This document shows, one piece after another, positions 24,235 to 32,020 of a stretch of 64,000 nt of DNA (the stretch's first letter is position 1; every line of letters starts with the position of its first letter). The notes under the pieces were generated by a model that was given only the letters and a program-made list of their open reading frames with translations, made no database searches and had not been told where the DNA came from. Source of the stretch: Sphingomonas sp. PP-CE-3A-406 (lineage in GTDB: Bacteria > Pseudomonadota > Alphaproteobacteria > Sphingomonadales > Sphingomonadaceae); NCBI RefSeq assembly GCF_003688625.1, contig NZ_RCWY01000003.1, positions 806,001 to 870,000 of the forward strand, given 5' to 3'. Position numbers and translations under genes: made by a program.

Positions 24235-26736
24235 TTGCCACATCCTACTCGCCGTGCGGTGCTCGGCCAGAGCGCCGCTGCGCTCACCGTTGCCGCCACG
24301 CCAGCATTCGCGGGTGCGGCGGCGCAAGCGCCTGTACCGCGCTCGCCACGATCGACGGAGCGGCTCGACGTCTGGCGTTTCCATCTCGGCCATGCGGCGG
24401 ATCTCGACCGCGATTTCGGCTTCGGACGCAATCAGCGGACCTTCGCCAAGGCGGGCGCGGCGACCGCGGATGCGGCGCTGCCGGCGTTCGACGACGGCGC
24501 GTGGCAACAGGTGCGCGTGCCGCACGACTGGGCGGTGGCGCTCCCGTTCGCACCGCCTGCAACGCCGGCGTCGAAGGATACCGAGGACGCCGTCGCCGCG
24601 CACGGGTTCAAGGCGATCGGCCGCAATTTCCCCGCCAACAGCATCGGCTGGTATCGCTGCCCGATCGCAGTCACCGCTGCGGATCGCGGACGTCGGCTAT
24701 GGCTCGAATTCGACGGCGTGTTCCGCGACTGCCTCGTCTTTGTGAACGGCCATATCGTCGGGCGCAACGAGAGCGGCTATGCGCCGTTCCGCGTCGAGAT
24801 CGATGATTTCCTCGATTACGACGGCGGCCGCAACGTCGTGACCGTCCGTGTCGACGCGACGCTGGGCGAGGGCTGGTTCTACGAGGGCGCGGGGATCTAT
24901 CGCCACGTCGACCTGGTCCGCGCCGATCCGGTCCATGTCCCGCAATGGGGGACCGTGGTCCGCGCCGAGGTGCGGTCGGACGGCGCGCAGGTGTCGACCG
25001 CGACCGAAATCCTCAACAGCGGCGATGCGGCGGTCGAGGGCGTGGTGCGCCAGCGGATCGTCGGCCCGGATCGCCGCCCGGTCGCGGACTTGCCCGAAAC
25101 CGGCTTTACGCTGCCGGCTGGCGAACGGCGCGTGCTCGACCAGCAGGCGCACGTCGCGACGCCGGTGCTGTGGTCGGTCGAGACGCCTAAGCTCTATACC
25201 GTCGAAGCCGAGATCGTCATCGGCGGGCGGGTGGTCGACCGGTACGACACGCACTTCGGTATCCGCACGATCCATTTCGACGGTGCGCGTGGGTTCCTGC
25301 TCAACGGCATGCCGGTCAAGTTGCTCGGCAGCTGCAATCATCAGGATCATGCGGGGGTCGGCACCGGCATCCCCGATGCGCTGCATGCGTGGCGCGTCGC
25401 GCAACTGAAGGACATGGGTTCGAACGCGTGGCGGAGCGCGCACAACCCGCCGGCGTCCGCGCTGCTCGATGTGTGCGACGCGGCGGGCATGATGATGATC
25501 GTCGAGGCGCGGCTCAACAGCAGCGACGACGAGGCGATGGCGCAGCTCGACCGGATCGTCCGCCGCGATCGCAACCGGCCGAGCGTGATCGCCTGGTCGC
25601 TCGGCAACGAGGAGCCGCAACAGGGCTCGGCGAAGGGCGCGCGGGTTACGTCCGAGATGCAGGCGGCGGTGCGGAAGCTCGATCCGACCCGGCCGACGAC
25701 GTTTGCGTTCGACAATAGCTGGGACAGCGGTGCGGCGAAGGTCGTCGACGTGGTCGGCTTCAACTATCGCACCGACAAGATCGAGGCGTTCCACCAGCGC
25801 TTTCCCGACGTGCCGACGATGGGCACCGAGACCGGCAGCACCGTCAGCACGAGGGGGGCGTATTTCAACGACGCGGCGGCGCATGTGGTGCGCGCGTACG
25901 ATACCGAGCATCCGTGGTGGGCGTCGACCGCAGAGGGCTGGTGGTCGGTGGCGGCGACGCGGCCGTATATCGCGGGTGGGTTCATCTGGACCGGATTCGA
26001 TTATCGCGGCGAGCCGACGCCGTTCGCGCAGTTTCCGAGCATATCGAGCTATTTCGGCGTGCTCGACACGTGCGGCTTCCCGAAGGACAATTTTCACTAT
26101 TATCGCGCGTGGTGGCGACCGGATCTGCCGCAGGTCCATCTGTTGCCGCATTGGACGTGGCCGGAAAAGATGGGGCCCGGCCGCGAGGGCCAGCCGATCG
26201 AGGTCTGGGCGCACGGCAATTGCGACGCGGTCGAGCTGCTGCTCAATGGGCGGTCGCTCGGGCGGAAACCGATGCCGCGCAACGGGCATCTCGCGTGGAG
26301 CGTGCCTTACGCGCCGGGCAGACTCGAGGCACGTGGCTTTAACAAGGGGCGGCGCGTGGCGTCTTCGGTGCGGGAGACTGCGGGGGCGGCGACAGCGGTG
26401 CGGCTGACCGCGGATCGGCGCGTGGCGAAGGCGGACGGCAACGATGTCGTCATGCTCAAGGCCGAGATCGTCGATGCGCGCGGCCGGCCGGTGCCCGATG
26501 CGGATACGCTGCTGCGGTTCGAGACGAGCGGCGGCGCGGCGGTGATCGGGGTCGGCAACGGCAATCCGACCAGCCTGGAGCCCGACGTCGCGACGCAGCG
26601 CCGCGCGTTTCACGGGCTCGCGCAGGCGATCGTCCGGGTCGGCGAGCAGCCGGGGCCGTTTGCGGTGCGGGTGAGCGGCGAGGGGATAAAGCCCGCTTCG
26701 TTGCGGATCATGGCGATGCCCGCGGGAGACCGTTGA
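24235..26736 (+). CDS. glycoside hydrolase family 2 beta-galactosidase, exported
   Basis: 833 residues from a TTG start with GGGAGAG upstream. The N-terminus PTRRAVLGQSAAALTVAATPAFA looks like a Tat-type signal peptide. GH2 layout: sugar-binding jelly roll (WQQVRVPHDWAVAL, GWYRCPIAV, VNGHIVGRNESGYAPF), Ig-like domain, TIM barrel with acid/base Glu in AWSLGNEEPQ and nucleophile Glu in MGTETGSTVS, then C-terminal Ig-like domains (VELLLNGRSLG; PVPDADTLLRFE). The fold and the adjoining GH53 endogalactanase imply release of galactose from beta-1,4-galactan oligomers in the periplasm. Its stop overlaps the next start (TGATG). Confidence 0.88.
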   Translation: MPHPTRRAVLGQSAAALTVAATPAFAGAAAQAPVPRSPRSTERLDVWRFHLGHAADLDRDFGFGRNQRTFAKAGAATADAALPAFDDGAWQQVRVPHDWAVALPFAPPATPASKDTEDAVAAHGFKAIGRNFPANSIGWYRCPIAVTAADRGRRLWLEFDGVFRDCLVFVNGHIVGRNESGYAPFRVEIDDFLDYDGGRNVVTVRVDATLGEGWFYEGAGIYRHVDLVRADPVHVPQWGTVVRAEVRSDGAQVSTATEILNSGDAAVEGVVRQRIVGPDRRPVADLPETGFTLPAGERRVLDQQAHVATPVLWSVETPKLYTVEAEIVIGGRVVDRYDTHFGIRTIHFDGARGFLLNGMPVKLLGSCNHQDHAGVGTGIPDALHAWRVAQLKDMGSNAWRSAHNPPASALLDVCDAAGMMMIVEARLNSSDDEAMAQLDRIVRRDRNRPSVIAWSLGNEEPQQGSAKGARVTSEMQAAVRKLDPTRPTTFAFDNSWDSGAAKVVDVVGFNYRTDKIEAFHQRFPDVPTMGTETGSTVSTRGAYFNDAAAHVVRAYDTEHPWWASTAEGWWSVAATRPYIAGGFIWTGFDYRGEPTPFAQFPSISSYFGVLDTCGFPKDNFHYYRAWWRPDLPQVHLLPHWTWPEKMGPGREGQPIEVWAHGNCDAVELLLNGRSLGRKPMPRNGHLAWSVPYAPGRLEARGFNKGRRVASSVRETAGAATAVRLTADRRVAKADGNDVVMLKAEIVDARGRPVPDADTLLRFETSGGAAVIGVGNGNPTSLEPDVATQRRAFHGLAQAIVRVGEQPGPFAVRVSGEGIKPASLRIMAMPAGDR

Positions 26737-27863
26737 TGCGTCGTATCGCTCTCGGCCTCGCGCTGTTCGCCTCGACTGCGACCGCGCAGCCGCTTGCGCC
26801 CAAGCCGGCCAGCGGGCTCTATCTCGGTGCCGACCTGTCCTACGTCAACGAGATGGAGGCGTGCGGCACGGTCTATCGCGCGAACGGCAAGCCGGTCGAT
26901 CCGTTCGTCCTGATGAAGGGGAAGGGCGGCAACATCGTCCGCGTCCGCATCTGGAACGACGCGAAGTGGACGAAATACAGCGATCTTGCCGATGTGACGA
27001 AGACGATCCGGCGCGCGAAGACGGCGGGGATGCAGGTACTGCTCGATTTCCATTATTCGGACGATTGGGCGGACGGCGAGAAGCAGATCGCGCCCGCCGC
27101 CTGGGCGAAGCTCGACACCGCGGCGCAGGCCAAGGCGCTGTATGCGTACACGCGCGACGTGTTGGGCACGCTCGATGCGCAGGGCTTGATGCCGGAGATG
27201 GTGCAGGTCGGCAACGAGACCAATCCTGAAGTCATGGGGCCGTTGCCGAACGGCAATCTGAAGGATCGCAAGATCGACTGGACGCGCAACGCGACGTTGC
27301 TCAACGCCGGGATCAAGGCGGTGCGCGACGCGGGAAAGGTTGCGACGATCAACCCGCGGATCATGCTCCACATCGCGCAGCCCGAGCATGTCGCGGCGTG
27401 GTTCGACGCGGCGGCGAAGGCGGGCGTGCGCGATTTCGACGTGATCGGGATCAGCTATTACCGCAAATGGTCGACGCGTACGCCCGCCGAACTGGGCGCG
27501 ACGATCGCGGCGGTGAAGGCGCGGTACAAGGCGGACGTGATCGTCGTCGAGACCGCCTATCCGTTCAGTCCGGTCGGCGAGGACGCGTCACCCGACCTGC
27601 TGGGTGCGGATTCGCTGCTGCCGGGCTATCCCGCGACGCCGATCGGGCAGCGCGACTATCTCGTCGACCTGACGCAGGCGGTGGTCGATGCGGGCGGGAT
27701 CGGCGTGGTGTATTGGGAGCCGGGCTGGGTCTCGACCGGGTGCAAGACGCGCTGGGGGACGGGGTCCAACTGGGAGAACGCGGCGTGGTTCGGGCTGAAG
27801 CGGCACGAGGCGCTGCCCGCGTTCGATTTTCTGGGGCGGCGGTATGTGAGGCGGGGTAAGTAG
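26736..27863 (+). CDS. GH53 arabinogalactan endo-beta-1,4-galactanase
   Basis: 375 residues with a signal peptide (MRRIALGLALFASTATAQ). GH53 hallmarks are GADLSYVNEMEACG, VRVRIWNDAKW, VLLDFHYSDDWADG, the acid/base Glu in MVQVGNETNPEV and the nucleophile Glu in VIVVETAYPF, ending with GVVYWEPGWVSTGC. It cleaves internal beta-1,4 bonds in pectic galactan. ATG overlaps the GH2 stop by 1 nt, so endo- and exo-acting enzymes are made together. Confidence 0.92.
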   Translation: MRRIALGLALFASTATAQPLAPKPASGLYLGADLSYVNEMEACGTVYRANGKPVDPFVLMKGKGGNIVRVRIWNDAKWTKYSDLADVTKTIRRAKTAGMQVLLDFHYSDDWADGEKQIAPAAWAKLDTAAQAKALYAYTRDVLGTLDAQGLMPEMVQVGNETNPEVMGPLPNGNLKDRKIDWTRNATLLNAGIKAVRDAGKVATINPRIMLHIAQPEHVAAWFDAAAKAGVRDFDVIGISYYRKWSTRTPAELGATIAAVKARYKADVIVVETAYPFSPVGEDASPDLLGADSLLPGYPATPIGQRDYLVDLTQAVVDAGGIGVVYWEPGWVSTGCKTRWGTGSNWENAAWFGLKRHEALPAFDFLGRRYVRRGK

Positions 27864-27891
27864 CGTTACCCTCTGCAGGGTTATCCTTTTT

Positions 27892-28042
27892 CCGTTCGTC
27901 CCGAGTAGCCGTCGAGTAGCGCCGTAGGGAGCGCATCGAGACGGCGTATCGAAGGACAGGTTGGCGCGCGGAACCTGTACCTCGATACGCGCCCTCGATA
28001 CGCCTTTTGCAGGGCTACTCGGTCCCTACTCGGCACGAACGG
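27892..28042. repeat. long inverted repeat element, family E
   Basis: CCGTTCGTCCCGAGTAGCCG at the left pairs with CTACTCGGCACGAACGG at the right. A second nested pair is CGGCGTATCGA / TCGATACGCC around a GGACAGG / CCTGTAC core. It fills most of the 206-nt gap between the convergent GH53 and dgoA genes and may stop both transcripts. No other copy was noticed in this window. Confidence 0.7.
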
Positions 28043-28069
28043 GGGCGGGGGCGGAAGGCGGAAGGCGCG

Positions 28070-28705
28070 TTACTCGGCCTTCAACGCTGAGATGAAGGCG
28101 GCTGCGCGGGCGCCGACATCGGCTGCGGTCATTCCTGGGGCGTACAGGGCGGAACCGAGCCCGAACCCGGCTGCGCCCGCCTGAGTCCAGGCCGCCATGC
28201 CTTCCGGCACGATTCCGCCGACTGGCAGCACGCGCGTATCCTTCGGCAGTACCGCGCGCATCGCCTTCAGGACGGTCGGGCTGGCGGCTTCGGCGGGGAA
28301 CAGCTTGAGCGCGGCGGCGCCTGCGTCGAGCGCGGCGAACGCCTCGGTCGGCGTGGCGATGCCTGGCAGCGCGACATAGCCGCGCTCGGCCGCCGCGGCG
28401 ATCACGCGCAGGTTCGCGTTGGGGGCGATGATCAGCGTTCCGCCCGCCGCGCCGACGGCTTCGACGTCTTCCACGCGCAGCACGGTGCCGGCACCGACCA
28501 CCGCGCGACCCTCGAGCTTACGCGCCAGCCGGGCGATGCTGTCGAGCGGATCGGGTGAGTTCATCGGCACTTCGAGGATCGTGAACCCGGCCGCGACCAG
28601 TGCCTCGCCGATAGCCTCGACCTCGTCGGGCTTCACCCCGCGCAGAATCGCGATCAGCGGGCATTTGGCGAAGGCGGCGTCGAAGGCCTGGCGGTGGTCG
28701 GTCAT
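28070..28705 (-). CDS. dgoA: 2-dehydro-3-deoxy-6-phosphogalactonate aldolase
   Basis: 211 residues of the KDPG/KDPGal aldolase family. LIAILRGVKPDEVE, the Glu of ILEVPMNSPDPLDSI (PMNSPDP is characteristic of the galactonate form), GAGTVL, LPGIATPTEA and the Schiff-base Lys in AALKLFPAE are all present. It splits 2-dehydro-3-deoxy-6-phosphogalactonate into pyruvate and glyceraldehyde 3-phosphate. Its start overlaps the dgoK stop by 4 nt. Confidence 0.93.
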   Translation of the reverse strand: MTDHRQAFDAAFAKCPLIAILRGVKPDEVEAIGEALVAAGFTILEVPMNSPDPLDSIARLARKLEGRAVVGAGTVLRVEDVEAVGAAGGTLIIAPNANLRVIAAAAERGYVALPGIATPTEAFAALDAGAAALKLFPAEAASPTVLKAMRAVLPKDTRVLPVGGIVPEGMAAWTQAGAAGFGLGSALYAPGMTAADVGARAAAFISALKAE

Positions 28706-29565
28706 GCGGCAAGGTCCTGGATGCGAGTGATGCCAGCTACGAATGCGGCCTGACTATCTATATGGTGTGCGGTGCCGCCGAGCGCATCGATCGCGCTGGC
28801 ATACAGCGCGCCGAGCGCGGGATCGGCGAGGATATGGACGGTCGCGCCCGGCTCGATCCGCGCGGCGGTATCCGCGCCGATCAGCAGTCCGCTCGCGAAC
28901 GAGGCGGCGTGTGCGTCGTCGGCGATCCCGAGCACGCCGCGCGCGCGGATCGCGAACAGGCTGGCGGCGAGATCGCGTTTCGCGCCTTCCGCGACGCCGT
29001 CGAGAAACGCCGCCCCCGACGCGACCGGGTGGCCCAACTGGCGCGAGAGGACACCGTGCGCGCGGAGCAGCGCGAACATCTCGCCGGTCATCGCGGTGGT
29101 GAACCGGACGATCGCGCCGGCTTCGACGGTCGCCCATTTGCAGTGCGTGCCCGGCTGGCACAGCAGCGCGTCGGGTGGGACGAGCCCGGCGGCGACCGCG
29201 CCGAGCAATTGAACCTCCTCGCCGCGCATGACGTCGGCATGCAGGCCGTCACGGTACGACAGGCCCGGCACGATCGCGGTGCGCGCGTCGATTCGGTCGA
29301 GTGCGGCGGCGATCTGCGGCAGGCCCGCGGGCGCGGCGACATAGGGTACGCTGCGCCAGCCGATGTTCGATCCGACCATCCCGGCGAGCAGCATCGGCAG
29401 GTCGCCGAGCCGGTCGCGAATGCCCGCGACCTCCGCGTCATACTCGTCGGTAGCGACGGTCGCCGCGCCGCGATCGTCGCGTTCGGTCGCCACCACGCTG
29501 CCGTTCTCGATCCGGAATGCACGGCGGTTGGTCGTGCCCCAGTCGACGGCGATAAATGGGCTCAT
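28702..29565 (-). CDS. dgoK: 2-dehydro-3-deoxygalactonokinase
   Basis: 287 residues starting MSPFIAVDWGTTNRRAFRI, a typical ASKHA phosphate-binding start; LAGMVGSNIGW, CQPGTHCKWA and TGEMFALLRAHGVLS follow, all characteristic of DgoK. It phosphorylates 2-dehydro-3-deoxygalactonate. The chosen ATG at 29565 begins the conserved domain; the frame runs 13 codons further upstream without clear ribosome site. Translationally coupled to dgoA and divergent from the GntR gene. Confidence 0.92.
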   Translation of the reverse strand: MSPFIAVDWGTTNRRAFRIENGSVVATERDDRGAATVATDEYDAEVAGIRDRLGDLPMLLAGMVGSNIGWRSVPYVAAPAGLPQIAAALDRIDARTAIVPGLSYRDGLHADVMRGEEVQLLGAVAAGLVPPDALLCQPGTHCKWATVEAGAIVRFTTAMTGEMFALLRAHGVLSRQLGHPVASGAAFLDGVAEGAKRDLAASLFAIRARGVLGIADDAHAASFASGLLIGADTAARIEPGATVHILADPALGALYASAIDALGGTAHHIDSQAAFVAGITRIQDLAA

Positions 29566-29615
29566 GGTCACGCTCTCGATTCTAGCCCGATCTTGCGATC
29601 GCATCTGGCCAGATA

Positions 29616-29628
29616 TTTATACGATAAT
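29616..29628. promoter_or_regulatory. palindromic operator candidate TTTATACGATAAT, copy 2
   Basis: The core TTAT-ACG-ATAA is symmetric and differs from the site before the GH2 gene at only two of 13 positions. It lies 51 nt upstream of dgoK and just before the ribosome site of the divergent GntR gene, where a repressor could control both. Confidence 0.6.
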
Positions 29629-29658
29629 AGGAGCAAGTCCAGTAAGGAGCCTGGAAAC

Positions 29659-30420
29659 GTGACAGCAGGGGCATGTTGCGTCAGAACCCGGGCGATGGCT
29701 ACCGACATGACAGACAGCGAGACATTTCCGCCCGCCGCCGTCGCGGGTCGCAACCTCACCCACGGCATGCTCGATACGCTGGGGCGGGCGATCGTGACCG
29801 GGCGCTACGAAACGCGGCCGTTCCCGACCGAGGCGGAGATCGCCAAGACGCACGGGGTCAGTCGCTCTGTCACGCGCGAGGCGGTCAAGATGCTGACCGC
29901 CAAGGGTCTGGTGAGCGCTCGGCCGCGTCAGGGCACGGTGGTGCAGCCGGCCAGCGCCTGGAACCTGTTCGATACCGACGTGCTGCGCTGGACACTCGAG
30001 CGCAAATTCTCGGTCGAGTTGTTGCGGCACTTCAATCAGCTGCGCGTGGCGATCGAACCCGAGGCGGCGGCGCTGGCGGCGCGGTTTGGCGACACGGCGG
30101 ACCTGCAGGCGATCCGCGGCGGGCTGACGCAGATGGAGGCCGGCGAAGCGGGGCTGACCGATCCGCTGGAGGCCGATATCGCGTTCCATGTCGCGATCCT
30201 GCGCGCATCGAAGAACCCGTTCTACGCGCAGTTCCAGTCGGTGGTGTCGACCGCGCTACGTACTTCGATCCGCTTCACCAACCGGATCAAGGGGCGGTCG
30301 GCGAACATCGCCGACCATGCCGCGGTGGCGGACGCGATCATCGCGCGCGATGCGGGTGCGGCGAGGGTGGCGATGACGCGGATCATCGGCGACGTGCTGG
30401 TGCTGATCGGCGAGGACTGA
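29659..30420 (+). CDS. GntR/FadR family regulator of galactonate metabolism
   Basis: About 253 residues from a GTG preceded by AAGGAG with 9-nt spacing; ATGs at 29695 and 29707 are alternative starts, and conservation only begins around NLTHGMLDTLGRAIVTGRYE. The winged helix is FPTEAEIAKTHGVSRSVTREAVKMLTAKGLVSARPRQGTVVQP; the C-terminal all-helical FCD domain carries the expected metal/ligand residues (EADIAFHVAILRASKN, HAAVADAI). It is divergent from dgoK-dgoA, like DgoR of enterobacteria, which responds to galactonate. Ligand is inferred. Confidence 0.85.
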   Translation: MTAGACCVRTRAMATDMTDSETFPPAAVAGRNLTHGMLDTLGRAIVTGRYETRPFPTEAEIAKTHGVSRSVTREAVKMLTAKGLVSARPRQGTVVQPASAWNLFDTDVLRWTLERKFSVELLRHFNQLRVAIEPEAAALAARFGDTADLQAIRGGLTQMEAGEAGLTDPLEADIAFHVAILRASKNPFYAQFQSVVSTALRTSIRFTNRIKGRSANIADHAAVADAIIARDAGAARVAMTRIIGDVLVLIGED

Positions 30421-30601
30421 GGCGTATCGACGTTCGGTTTTAACCGCCAACTCCGCTTTTTCTTTGCCATGCCGGACCATTCGGGTTTGCTTGGGAGAGG
30501 CTGAACCCGGCAGTCGCGGTGCTGCGAAATCCATGAGATTTGGCGTATGGAACGGACCCCGGAACTCGTCGACAGGTATACCTCTGCGACATGCCATGCT
30601 C

Positions 30602-30697
30602 CGTCATCCCCGCGGAGGCGGGGATCCATAAGCTCAAACGGTCGCGATGCTATCGCGAGGCTTGCCAGTATGGGTTCCCGCCTCCGCGGGAATGACG
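30602..30697. repeat. palindromic repeat with CGTCATCCCCGCGGAGG arms
   Basis: CGTCATCCCCGCGGAGGCGG at the left and CCGCCTCCGCGGGAATGACG at the right, around a variable core that includes the small dyad GTCGCGATGCTATCGCGA. It begins and ends like family A (CGTCAT…ATGACG) but the arm interior differs, so it is a separate subfamily. Confidence 0.75.
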
Positions 30698-30800
30698 GTT
30701 ACAGGTTTGACGGGAATACGCGTCGAGCCAGTTCGAGGTGACAAAGTGTTAGGACGGCGCGCCCAGCACGCTGCATGTCGGCCCGTCCTGGCGAAAACCT

Positions 30801-30819
30801 TGGTGAAAGCGTTTCGCCA
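30801..30819. promoter_or_regulatory. LacI-like operator candidate upstream of galactose dehydrogenase
   Basis: TGGTGAAAGCGTTTCGCCA: arms TGGTGAAA and TTTCGCCA match at 7 of 8 positions around GCG. GAAA-N-CG-TTTC cores are usual for LacI/GalR-family operators. It lies 98 nt upstream of the next start. A related half-site (GTTTCGCAA) follows at about 30829. Confidence 0.4.
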
Positions 30820-30916
30820 GTCGTGACGTTTCGCAAGACGGAGTGATGCGGGTTACCGTTGATCGCCGCCCTCCTGCCCCCTATGAAAAGTAAGACAAAT
30901 CTTAGAGGATTCCTGC

Positions 30917-31873
30917 ATGGCTGCTGACCTGTCGTCCCTAAAGCCGATCCGCCTCGCCATCGTCGGGATCGGCAAGATCGCTCGCGACCAGCATCTGCCG
31001 GCGATCGCGCAGGATCCCCGATTCGAACTGGTCGCTGCGGTCAGTCGCAACGCGGTCGTCGACGGGGTCCCGAACTATCACGATATCGCCGAACTGGTGG
31101 CGGCGGGGCATAACCTCGATGCGGTGTCGCTGTGCACGCCGCCGGTGGGTCGCGCCGAGATCGCGATGGCGGCGATCGATGCCGGGCTCGACGTGATGAT
31201 GGAAAAGCCGCCCGCCGCCACGCTGTCGGAGGTCGCCCGGATCGAGGCGCATGCGGTCGCCGCGGGCCGGACGCTGTTCGCGACCTGGCACTCGCGCGAG
31301 GCGGCGGGCGTCGCGCCGGCGCGCCAATGGCTCGAAGGGCGGCGGGTCGAGCGCGTTACGATCGACTGGCGTGAAGATATTCGTCGCTGGCACCCCGGCC
31401 AGGACTGGATCCTGGAGGCCGGCGGGTTCGGCGTGTTCGATCCGGGGATCAACGCGCTGTCGATCGCGACCGAGATCCTGCCCGGCGGCTGGACGGTCGA
31501 CGATGCCGAGATGCACGTGCCCGAGGGGCGGATGTCGCCGCTCGCCGCCGACCTGCGCCTGTCGTGCGACGGGCTGGTGGGGGCGCGCGTGCCGGTAACC
31601 GCTGCATTCGATTTCCTTCACGAAGGACCGCAGCAATGGGACATCGTCGTCGACACCGATGGCGGTCGGCTCACGTTGCGGATGGGCGGATCGGTGCTGG
31701 AGGTGGATGGGCAGGTCAGCGAAGCGCCCGATGCCGAATATGCGCGGTTATACGGCAAGTTCGCCGATTTGGTGCGGGCGCGGTCGAGCGCGGTCGACGT
31801 CACGCCGTTGCGGCTCGTCGCGGATGCCTTCCTGGTCGGCCGCCGCACGATCGTTCCCGCGTTCGCCTGGTAA
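30917..31873 (+). CDS. gal: D-galactose 1-dehydrogenase (Gfo/Idh/MocA family)
   Basis: 318 residues. The N-terminal Rossmann fold is IRLAIVGIGKIARDQHLPAIA, with the EKPP motif (VMMEKPPAATLSEV) of Gfo/Idh/MocA oxidoreductases. The segment IDWREDIRRWHPGQDWI and the following GFGVFDPGINALSIATEILP closely resemble galactose dehydrogenase of Pseudomonas fluorescens as I remember it. It oxidises galactose (and often L-arabinose) to the lactone with NAD(P). Near the galactanase, galactosidase and dgo genes it is the expected entry step. Lactonase and galactonate dehydratase are not in the window. Confidence 0.85.
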   Translation: MAADLSSLKPIRLAIVGIGKIARDQHLPAIAQDPRFELVAAVSRNAVVDGVPNYHDIAELVAAGHNLDAVSLCTPPVGRAEIAMAAIDAGLDVMMEKPPAATLSEVARIEAHAVAAGRTLFATWHSREAAGVAPARQWLEGRRVERVTIDWREDIRRWHPGQDWILEAGGFGVFDPGINALSIATEILPGGWTVDDAEMHVPEGRMSPLAADLRLSCDGLVGARVPVTAAFDFLHEGPQQWDIVVDTDGGRLTLRMGGSVLEVDGQVSEAPDAEYARLYGKFADLVRARSSAVDVTPLRLVADAFLVGRRTIVPAFAW

Positions 31874-32020
31874 TTCCGCGCGAAGGATCGATTTTGCGCG
31901 CCCAAGTAACGCAGGATACAAATGCCTTGATCGACGATAAGCAGTCAGGAACGCGCCGATAGGCCTCACGTTCTGTCCTTATGCGAGCCCGGCAAGGGCC
32001 GAGGATAAGGATGCGTATCG

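Larger units (their letters stand above)
30421..30916. other. gene-free stretch with a palindromic repeat and an operator candidate
   Basis: About 500 nt between the GntR gene and galactose dehydrogenase. No convincing ORF on either strand. It holds the inverted repeat at 30602-30697 and a LacI-like dyad at 30801-30819; the first 170 nt show nothing I can name. Confidence 0.6.
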
